64,000 nt of DNA. Source: Dendrolimus kikuchii. Taxonomy: Eukaryota > Arthropoda > Insecta > Lepidoptera > Lasiocampidae. Both the position numbers and the translations under genes were made by a program. Under the pieces are notes generated by a model that saw nothing but the letters and a program-made list of their open reading frames with translations, was not told the origin of the DNA and ran no database searches. Below, piece after piece: positions 46,001-57,900 of this stretch; position 1 is the stretch's first letter, and every line of letters begins with the position of its first letter. The stretch covers positions 8,864,501-8,928,500 of the forward strand of contig CM034409.1 of NCBI GenBank assembly GCA_019925095.2. The letters run 5' to 3'.

Positions 46001-48833
46001 CAGCAGCTCATTTTTAGCACCTTTGAGCGTGCAAATGTTCATAGGCGATGGTAACTGCTTTCCATCACGTGGGCCGCCTGCCTGTCTGCCGAACTCCTGC
46101 AATAAAAAAAAAACTCAAACATAACAGTAATAAAAATTGTTATAAAAGTACGTTTTTAAATAAACCATAATAAAATCGCTTCCGTTTCCTCGTTAAGAAT
46201 ATCCTATTTGCTATAAACTAATAGGAAAAAGTCTCAAGCCAACCGAGAATTCAATTTTCCTTTACAATGAAGACAAAATCTGATTTAACTCACCTAATGG
46301 GATGCAGGGAGGGGAAAGAATTTACCACGGTCCCGGTACTTAACGTTAGGTAAACCAGTTAGCATGATGCTTCTTATGGTTCCGCAGTCATTTTGGCAAC
46401 AATGGAACCCACCAAAAATAAAACAGGTCCACAAAAAAATAGTTGTCTGTGCTGGATGCCAAACTTTCATTTTTTATTGCTGAAGCCCAACAGACATGCT
46501 GAAGGCCCAATTGTGATGGAAAATGGTTACCGTCGCCTATGGACATGAGCAATACCAGAGGTGCTGCCAATGTGCTGCCGGCCATAAATGAGAAGCTAGA
46601 ACCTGACCACTCATGCTTTAACACAACTTAAAGTTGTTATGGCGGCATACTCTAGACCAGGGGTGATAGCCATACAGTTAGGCAAATGCCCGACCACCTA
46701 ACTGTGGGTTGTTTTGTCGCCTCTTACGCCATACCGCCCGGCCGCAGGAATTAGTATTCTTTTCCGTTACTGCACGGAGACTTCACTATTATTTTCTGGC
46801 GTATTTTTTCCAATCTGAAGTCAGAATTGCGGGTCAGTGAGCAAATAATCGAGAAAAACCCCAAAAATTCGAAAAATATCGACATCAGATTTTGGATTCT
46901 TCTCGATTATTTGCTTATTGAACTCGGATTCTGAGTTAGATTCGTGTTCAGTGGAAAAAAAATGCGACAGAAACTGATAGTCTAGGCACCCAGCACTTAC
47001 TATTTTTATTTTGTGGCTTACATGGCAAAATCTGAAATCTCGGAGTCGATTACAATGAAAATTAAAACACTATAACTAATTTCACTTTTGAAAAATCTTA
47101 CCCTTGTCAGGAATGGAATCGGCTGATTTTGAAAATTCATAGTGTAGCTTGTAAGGATCCATTTTGGTGGAGGAATGCTAATCATCAATTTAAAGGAAAA
47201 GATTAGTTTTTAATAAGCCGATTCATATTTTCAAGTATTCGTTACGTATATGTTGACTTATAAATAAGCTTTTTTGAAAAGGTTTTTAAATACAAACTTT
47301 TGAAATCCTGGATATGATGTAGCTGCAGAGTGCTAGCCAAAACAAGTAAAACGAGTCCAAACACGACGGATCTACCTTGTTTAGTACAGGAGTTCCTATG
47401 GCCATCTTCCGACTCCATCATCACATCAGTTCCATGGTAGATATTATTGCATATCATTGCATTATCACGCAATATACATATGCGTGCAAAATTTCAGCTC
47501 AATCGGAATCCGGGAAGTTGGTCAAATTTAACTTGCAAGATTCCATCCGAACTTACGTACATACATATATAGGTACATCTATTGCAAGTTAAATAAAAGC
47601 TTGTAAAAAAACATACAGACTTATTGACAACCTCCTCCCTTTTGAAGTCCGTTAATTATTAAACATCTGTAGTAGATTCTTGGCTGTTTCAAATTAATGA
47701 TACTTTCTATGAAAATTACAGTGTTTTATAGCTACTATACGATTATGAATAGTATTGTTACGACCTGAGCGCCGACAAAAGACAAATTCACACCTGAATA
47801 CCTGTAGACGTTTTATTACCTTTGCGGCATCTGGACTTCTTTAGTTTACTTTGTGTTTAAAATTTGTGATTAGAAAAACAGCCCATTGTGTATTGTAATC
47901 TTTTAGGGTAGTCATTAGCCAGGTGTGATCCTAGGAAATTCAGTCCACGCGGTCGAGCAGACATATTGTATTTGTATATTACAAAGCAATGCCCCAATGG
48001 AGGGATGAGTCAGTCGAGCGATAACCAGCAGCGAGGCAAGACTTGTGTACATTCGTTAATCTATTTAGTGACGGACTTTGCGCGTGTTATTAAATCGTGC
48101 ATTACGTTTGCACTGGTTGTGTTCAGTTATATTGTACCTGTGTTATACGTGTTTGTATAGCTCTAATAAACTCTATAGTAATTCCTACGGCATTTTAATT
48201 CGAGTCCTGCAACTCGTAACAGTATTTTTGACAACCAATTTATAACGACCTTATAAAACTAGAATAACTTATTATGAATAAGGCAGTCATTCGTTTAAAG
48301 CCGCGTACTCACCTGCGAGCCGTAACCGTGATCGTTGCAGTTATATTACATTATATATACTATTAGCTGATGCCCGCGACTTCGGCCCCGTGGTATTTAT
48401 TATTCCTTCTATTAAAATTGTGTAGATCGAAATACCTTATAATGCTTCGTTATAGACGACATTCAACGTAAACTGATTCGGAACATGGACAAATAGGTTG
48501 GTTCATCAATACTTAATTAGGTGCATAAGTGCTATAATTAACTGTTTAAGTAATTAAAGTTTTTTTAACTATCCCATGGAAACTCTTTAATTTTTCGGGA
48601 TCAAAAGTATTTTATATATTGACCAGGGATATAAGCTACCACCATACAAAATTTCATTTAAATAGGTTCAGTGGTTTCGGAGATTAGCCCGTACAAAGAG
48701 ACGAATAGAGAAACAAAAAATTTGAAAAAATCTAAATTAGTTCTATTTCACTTCTTACATCCCCCTGACTCGGTTTTTAGCATTTTTTTCATCGTACAGA
48801 AATTCGACCTCTACAGTTTTATTATATATATAA

Positions 48834-48915
<82 letters not shown>

Positions 48916-51900
48916 ATGCAAAAGTGGATGGATGCAGAAATCGTGGAAGGCCACGACACACCTTCCATGATCAAATTGATCGTGTACTAGCAGAAGGTAA
49001 TGTCAGGAGCCTTAAGAACAGACGAGCGTGCATGACAAGAGTTATGAATGTCAAAGAAGCAAGTGAGGTGTGTAAGAATAAGCCTAAATGGCGCTCTGTT
49101 GTACGTGCCTACCCCGCAAGGGAACTGGCGTGAAGTTATGTATGTATGTATGTATAACCAAAAATCATTGTGTGGACGTGGCTCGCGAGCGCACCGTGAG
49201 CGCGGTGCGGTGCGCTCGCAAAGAGTTGACAATAACCACATAGAATACAATAGAATAGAATAAAATAGAACGGAATGGAACGGAAAGAAAGAAGTGTTTA
49301 ATTATCGGTCTTATTGACTCTCTAATCTGTGCTGCACAATGTAAAACTCGTATCTGATTTCTCGCAGGGTTTGTTCCATAGATTTATGTGTTTATCTCTT
49401 TTTAGTGTTGCTTTTTCGTTTCGTCGAGTTTCAAACCACAACAATTCTAAAAAAGTTCCACTTCTGACAAGTTTACAAGTTGACAAGTTTATTAAAAGAT
49501 GTAACTGACTACACTCTGATATTTATTGGCAATGCATTCCACAATCTTACAGCATGTACAGTGAAAGATTTAGTCACTTTTATAACTTGCTCGGTTACCG
49601 TATCGGCTCGCAGATGAGTACGCGGCTTAAAGTGCCCTAGATATCCAAAAGTGTTAAACGCAGATAAATAGCTTCATGCCCTTAAACCTTAAGTTTACGC
49701 GAGTCGTTCCCAAGGGCCTATATAAGCGGACTTTCCTCTAATTAAATAAATTTGCAGCATTAGCTGATTTCCCTCGAGACATTGTTTCATAACAACGTCT
49801 ATTTCTGAGAAGCCAGCGTAGTTTCGAAACAGTGAGCTCTGAGCTGTTTGTTATATACAATAAACACGAAAGTACTGACTTAATACATATTTAAAAATTG
49901 AGGGTATAAAAGCAAAAGAGCTTAACTTTACAATTTTGGTGTAATTTTTAACTCAATACACTAAAATGTAACGGCGCCCGAACTCTACATTTGATGTATT
50001 CAGTTTTAAAAATAAATACATACATACATACATTACTTCACGCCAGTCCGCTTGCGGGGTAGGCACGAACAACAGAGCGCCATTCAGGTTTATTCTTACA
50101 CACCTCACTTGCTTCTTTGACATTTATAACTCTTGTCATGCACGCTCGTCTGTTCTTAAGGCTCCTGACAATACCTTCTGCTCAAAATAAATGATAATTG
50201 GATTTATGCAAATTTGCCTTAACGCGTCTGTATTATATAGACAAACTGTCGAGGAATTTGTGGTGATGTCGGTGATGTTCTACCCGCTCCTACAACGGCC
50301 ACCACACACACCTCCACGGGATTGCTCCCGCACACGCGCGACCACCAGATCACGAAGTACCACGATGGCTACCGACCCCCGTGACCTCATCCGCCGGGAT
50401 CAGGACGAGTTTGAGAGGTCGCGAAAATCTCCTCCATGCCGCAGATAGGCCACCAGACGCCGTAGATGGCCATCGAATGCCGCAGATTGGTCAACCATGC
50501 CGCACATGGAGCGAACGCGTGCTTGCCACCGAATACCGCTGATTGGCCGAGCGAGCCGCCGAGACGGAGTACCCTATGTATGTGTTAGGCTGCTCCCGTG
50601 CCCCGTCACCGGGGGGTACTTTTCCGTTTTGTTATATTTTAATATCGAAACGCAAAATTCTCCTCCTTCTTTATTCAAATTTTCATCTAAAATACGGATG
50701 AATCAAAATATAAACTATTAAGTCCATTAATTTCTAGTTCATTATTATTAACTAAAACAACAGGTCGGAATGAAAGTGCCGACATAATTAGACCGGGGTT
50801 ATTATAGACCCTTTCAAACTATAATCACAGACATACCATTAACACTATTGTTTATAATTAAAACAGAAAACAATGATAGCATAATAAAAAAAAGTAAAGA
50901 TACATAAAAATAAAAGTATACATACTTAAAGTTAATACACACCACAAATTTATACTAATATTATAAAGAGGAAAGATTTGTATTTTTGCATGTTTGTAAC
51001 GAATAAACTCAAAAATTACTGGGGCAATTTCAAAAATTCTGTCACAATCCGAATGCTACATTATCCCTGATTAAATAGGCTATATAAAAATTAGGGAACT
51101 AAAGCTTCAATAATGTAATCCATCAATCTAAACAAAATACTTGGCGCTGAATTGGGTTCTATGATTTTGATAAGATTTTATGTGTTTTTGAGTGGGTCCT
51201 GGGGTAGTTTAAATTCACAATTAGACCCGGTAGGTAGCGCTGAAATCGGGTTCTATATTTTTATTTTTTCAGGGCAGAACAACGTCTGCCTAGACCGCTA
51301 GTCATTTTAAATTGAAAGTCTTCATAAGCTTCTTTTCCATTTCATCAAATTTAAGAAATTTAATTGGTTTCAATTCAATTTGTTAAATTTAATGAAATGC
51401 TTTGAGTTTTCAAAGCTTTCGTTTTGCGGTTTTACTAAGCCAACATTAACAACCGACTGTACCTTGCTTATTGAATTTTATACATAGAGACGTAGTAGTC
51501 TGAGATAAATGACTGTCACACAATAAGAGAGAAACGAACAGACTTGGCGAAAAAGGAAGATTAGGAAAGATAGGTAGAATGTCGATAAAAGTTCCGTCTT
51601 TTTCCATATAGCGAATCCCACAAACTTCTTCTCTCTTCGTTCTTCACAAGTAGTTCGCTCGTAGTTAATGATTATTGTTTTTCTTGCAGGATTACCAAAT
51701 AATCAACTTCCATCAGTGCCTACGGAAGCATTAACTCGCCTATGGAATCTGGATAGGTTGGATTTATCCAATAATAAAATACACACTTTGGACCCTAACT
51801 CATTCAAGGTAAGTTTTTATTCTGGTATTATAATAATAACAGCCTATAAACGTCCCACTGCTGGGCTCGGGTCTCCCACTATAGGTGGGGGGACCAATAA

Positions 51901-54900
51901 CGGACAATACACCCGCCACGCTTGTCCAAGGTGGCTTGGCAGGTTTGACATATCGCTTATCTCGATTAACAGGTTTCATCATGATGTTATCCTTCACCGT
52001 TGTTAGCACGTGGTAATTGTAACAATGTGTACATTGGGTTCGAAAATTGCCGAAGTGGTGCATGCGTTCCCAGCCAGGATTCGAACCCGCGCTCTTTGAG
52101 TTCGGTACTCATGCGCTAGCCACTACGCAACCACGAGTATTCTGGTATTCATTGCGACAAAAAAATAGGACAGCTTTCTTATTGTCATAATATATAGATA
52201 TATAAAATTATTTTTTGTGGATTTTTAACCTATCTGAAGTGTGATCGCACATTTCTGGCCAAAATACAACACCAAATAAGTCGTAACATATGAGCATAAA
52301 CGGCTTGGAAAGCAAGTAAACTACAACGGCCCAAAGAATTGATAATTATTTGTTTCTTAATAATCTATATCTATACTAATATTATAAAGAAGTAAAGTTT
52401 GTGAGTTTGTGACATTGTAAACTCCGAAACTACTGAACCGATTTGAAAAATTCTTTGACTGTTAGCAAGCTACACTATCTCCGGGTGACATAGGCTATAT
52501 TATATTTACAAAAAATTAGAGTTCCTTACTAAAACTCCAATAATGTAACCCAAGGTGTAAAAAATTATCTAAATTCGCGTGCGCTGCGAAAACTATTGAT
52601 GATAGAATAAAATAATGTAGTACGACTTTGCAGAACACATCATTATTTACAAAAAATGTCTCGACAGCATATGTCTAACTATTATAGTTAAGCCACAATA
52701 AGTGTTCTTTTATTTAAAAAATTTAATTAAAATGCCGCCGCTAGAAAAGGCTCTTTTTTTGAATGTTGGTATTCATCCTTATCAAAATAAATTACTTCAT
52801 ATTTAAGACTGCTTCAATACCTGTATATAATAACTTTTTGAATTATTCAATTCGGACATCCCATTCGAAAGATATCACAAGTTTAAAAATGTAAGTATTA
52901 GAAGATGCGGCCGTGACGTTTTTTCGTGAGCGAAAAATCGTAAGACCCCGTCTATATAGAAGTTCCACTTCAAAAAGTTACGTGGTCGCAGCGCACCCTA
53001 ATCGGCTAGATGTAGGCGTCACTGGGGTACGGGCAGTACAGGAGAGGAAATATTTTGAATTCGCTTAGTAGGTAATTAAACTCAACAAAAAATAAAGCGG
53101 TAAAGTTTGTGACGTTGTTGGGGGTTAACTCTGGATCTATTAAACCGAATTTGAAAATTCTTTCACCAGTGGAAAGCTACATTATTCCTGAGTGACATAG
53201 GGTATATTTGATCGTTATTAATAATAAGTATTTTTTATTTTTTTTCTGATGCCCAGCGAATTGGGCACGGGTCAGCTAGTAGTAAATAAACATTAAAATT
53301 CATAGACGTCGTAGTAACCAGAATCAGTTGATACGATATTAGTGTACACAGAGTCTTAATGCCTAATGCAAATTGTAGTAAGAAAGACTCCAAAAGTGGC
53401 ATGTAAATTTAATCGATTGTATTTCTTCGATAATACGATATTTTGTTTCAGGGTATAAGGAATTTAACCTACTTGGACATAAGCGATAACCAGTTGACTG
53501 ACATATCTCCGGACGCCTTCAGGCCACTTGTCAGGTTGTCTGTATTGAGGTTACGAGGGAATTTGCTGAAAGTGCCCGCTCTAGTTTCATTGAAGGTATT
53601 TTTCTTTTGTACCTACGGGGAATCTACACTATCTACACTAATTATAATTATTATGAATGGGAAAGCTTGTATGAATGTTTGTTGCTCGATCACGTCAGAA
53701 TGACTCGACCGATCTGGATGAAGTTTGAGTGAAAATATGTAAAACCCTAAACATGTTCGTAGATGCATCTTCGAAGGTTTTCTGTTTTTTTGTATTGACA
53801 GATTTAGGCACGTACATTGACTACTCAGTTTTAACCTTGCTAATTATTTAGCAATAAATAATTCCATGTACGTGACGTATCAAACATCGATAAAGTTATA
53901 CAACTAAAAAAGAAAATTGATGTTGAGTTTCACAATATAAACATAACATTATTATTTGACAGTAAGAATCAATAAATTAAAATTTTCATTAACATTAGTT
54001 GTTAATCTAGATATTCTGTTGCTCCCTTTTGTATTTCTAATATTTGATTTTGTGCTCATAGAATATGTCTGTCAATAATGCTCATATTATTCTTGGTTAA
54101 TGAGCTAGGATTTTGTGTACAAATAATTTTCAATATTAGTAAGGCGTTGATTAATCATAGTGTTGTTGGAAAGTCGAGACTTTTGTAAATATATTTATAC
54201 ACATGCATTAAATGCGGTACAATTCTTGAGACAAGCTTGTTATGTTTTCGAGACTTAGTTTATACTTTACATTTGTAACCGAATGTTTTATATTATCATA
54301 ATGATTCTATTACATTATGTAATTATATTTATCAGTTTTCAAGGTGTTACAACTGACTTTTAGTTAATAAATACAATACAATGACTTTTAGTTAAAAAAT
54401 ACTATGTCCTGTAAAATTGTTTAGCATATCGTTTTTTCAAAATATAAATGCAAGACGACAATTTTACGAATTATTTAATTTAAGAAATAGTATAAAATAG
54501 TTTAATTACAAAAATGTACCGTCAGTAAGTATATGGTATGCCAAGGTATTTATAATGTAATTTTTTATGTACGTTTAGAGATTAGTAGTGTTTTCCCCGC
54601 GGCTAAGCCACGGGTCAGACCCTGCGTAATAGCCCTATTTTACTTAAATATTTTTTTTATATATAAAAAATATAAACCTTCAGTGAAAACCGATTAAAAA
54701 TCCGTTGCCGATCCAGGAGTTAATGATTATACAGACAGATACACAAACGTGGAAAGCGAATTTGTTTTATATTAGGTATAAATAAATAAAGATGTTTAGT
54801 TCGGCATTGTTTACTTGAGTGCTATTATATAATAAGCGACACATTCTTATTATATGGTTAAAAAGGAAGTGTTATTAATATAAGACGTATTTATTGATAG

Positions 54901-57900
54901 CAGTGATAACAAACACTGGTCTGTCATTGTGTAATATTTTTTTTGTAAATAAATTAAGTCGTCGGCGGAGAAATACGAATCTTAGTACACTAAAGCTGTT
55001 TTATTAGAAATTGATAAAATTATATAAGCAACACTGCCTTATTATTTTCCCTCTTCATGTGGAGAGGACTCTCCAGCTGCATTAGATATTTTTAATCCAC
55101 TATAAGGTCTCGAGTTTTATAAGACTTAGCATCACTAATTGTATTATAATGAGAATTTGGTGCCCTTCTTAATACATTTATTCCCGATAATTATTTAATA
55201 ACCAGATGTAATGAGAGAACGTGATATAGATCAATATTGTATTAAGAAATTAATCTTCTATCTGCAGTCGGTTACTACTATTATATGAAATTAGTGTGAT
55301 TACTTGTATTAATTATATGTTATGAGTTTGACCTAACAATCTGGGAAAATTGAGATACCTATGGGGTATTTTGTAATTAATGTTTTTTTAGCACTTTGGG
55401 AGCAAATGACAAAACAATTTTTGTTTTGTCACTTGTAGGGTACTCTTCAATTTGCACTTGGTAGTTTTATTAAAACACTAGCTTACACTTGTAGGGTGCT
55501 ACTAGTCTTCAATTTGCACTTGGTAGTTTTATTAAACCACTAGCTGTGCTCGCGACTTCGCCGGCGTGGAATTTTTTCGCGGAATCCTAAAAATATTAGC
55601 TTAATTTACTCCTTGTAACATCAGCTATCTGTCAGTGAAAGTTCCTTCAAAATCGGTGCAGTCGTTTCAGAGATTAGCCGAAATATCCAGACAGATAGAT
55701 AAAAAATCTAAAAATTGCATTTTCGGAAACTCCTGCTCCGAATAATCCTCCCTGATTATTTTCATATTTGTATTTTGACATACACTTGACAAACAGACCC
55801 TTCAATTTTATTTATCGGTATAGATGTAAAAATATTTTTAATTTTTTGGGTAAGTTTATACCAAAACATTATCCTTCAAGTTCTAGTTAAAAACTATTAA
55901 GAAATACTATTCACTCATACCTTAACTTCTTCACTTCAACACTTCAAGATTGTATGAGTCGGAGACAGTCTTTAGCAAGTTGTTCCACTTTACGGGTTGT
56001 GGATGCTTTTTACTTCACTAACAATGAATCTCTCGACAATAACAAAGTTGAGTTTATATTAAATCTGACATATTGAAATTATCAATATGCTCGGGCTCCA
56101 TCTGGGATAATGTTGTAGTTATCGACTGTGTACAAATGCGTCTTGGTTATAGCATTAAAAATAACACGGTTAACGAATAGTTGCTACATTAGTGTATAGG
56201 TATACATACGTTATCTGTCAATGTTTAGCATCATTAATAACAATATCGCTGCACAAATTACGCATTAAACCCATCGCTATATCTGCGTAATTAATTATAA
56301 CATTATCTCATATGGAGCAGTACATTACAAGGAAACTTAATGCAAAAAGCATTGTGATGAATTAAGATGTTTTTCAGGAAGCTTATATGTTGAAAGACTT
56401 GGATTTGTCGAGTAATGCTTTGGAGGGACCTTTAGGACCTAACACAGTGCCATCCTTAAGCCAGTTGAGCAGTCTTCAACTATCAGATAATACCTTTGCT
56501 AGTATACGAAGAGGGGCTTTAGCAGGTAATGTGACAAGAGCAATAAAGTAAAATCTAATCTTAGTTTCTAATTTTTATTATATACGTGTTTGTATACCGG
56601 TTTTGGCAGCTTAGGTGGTAATAGATTATAGGCCTACTACGCTAGGCCTTGCACCCGAGGTTAACACTCTGCTTTCCATTTCGGTTATAAGGAAAGTAAA
56701 TGCAAACCGATTAGTTAAACAAACAACTACTTCTCTAATGAAATCGGGCGTTAAATACATATTTAAATCTGATGAACTCATTTAATACGTCACATATGAA
56801 ACGTCAAGTAAATTTCTTTTTCTACCAGCCAGTATTTCTTTGTCACTGATGATAGTTTCTTTGAGCATCTACGTTCACTTACGCAACCATTCTCTAGAAT
56901 GTTTATTCCGCGTATAACAATAATCTAGAGGGAAGTTCTCATCGACGCTTTCCATTTGCACTACGACATGGTGTTGTTTGAAAAAGACGTTATAACATTT
57001 CTTACAGACTGGCAATGCTTTAGCAAGTCCCTTGGTGATGTAAACATCTGACAAGCGACAGTAACCGCCTTCTATCAGGTGGGCAGCCTAGCTGTTTGCC
57101 TGCTTTAGGCAATAAAAATCTGATACAACTCAAGATTGTTATACTCTAGACCATGGATAGCAGCTATCCAGAAAGGCAAATGTCCTTCCACCGGCTCTGG
57201 ATTGTTTCGTCACCTCTAACGACTGGCCTCCCGGTATCATTAATTGCTGTGCTTTCTTCGTTTCTGCATGAAACAGACTATGAGTATGATATATACTTAA
57301 GTACTTTCGATAATGGTTGCGAACAAACTTTTGCAGAAAGTAGGCCATTCCACGTGAAAATTTTAATAACCAATACAGCGTATAGGTAATTTCCGATATA
57401 ACACAGATAAACTTTTCAGTTCCGACGCGTTGATATTTCACGCATGTTTTAGGTTTGACAAACTTAACCAATTTGAAGTTACATAACAACCAAATCGATG
57501 TATTGGAAGATAATGCCTTCAAACATTTGGCCAACTTGACACACTTAGACCTGTCACACAATGAGATTGTTGCTGTATCAGGTAAGCACCGAGTTGAAAT
57601 TTACCAAAACATTCAAATTTTTAACTAAGCTGTATGGACTTAGTTTATTACCTGCAATTACAAAGGCACCCTCTAATATGTAAAATGTATGAAAAAATTT
57701 AGTTTATTTTACGTACATAAAATATAAGGTAGTACAATGAAGAAATTTATAAATAATCCAGTTTATCCGTGCAGGAACGGAGAAAGAATATAATTTCCTG
57801 TGGCCGGGCGGCCTGTCGTAAGAGGCGACTTAACAACCTATAGCCAGGTGGTAGGGCATTTGCCCGACTGGATGGCTACCACCCCTGATCTAAAGTATGT

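Noticed and set aside
45700..46020. 106-codon minus-strand frame, similar to frames at 57838, 60774 and 63486
   Set aside because: All are readings of SINE-A copies; the resemblance is repeat homology, not a gene family.
48671..48970. Long open frames on both strands across the TA run
   Set aside because: They read the dinucleotide repeat as Tyr-Ile and have no flanking coding signal.
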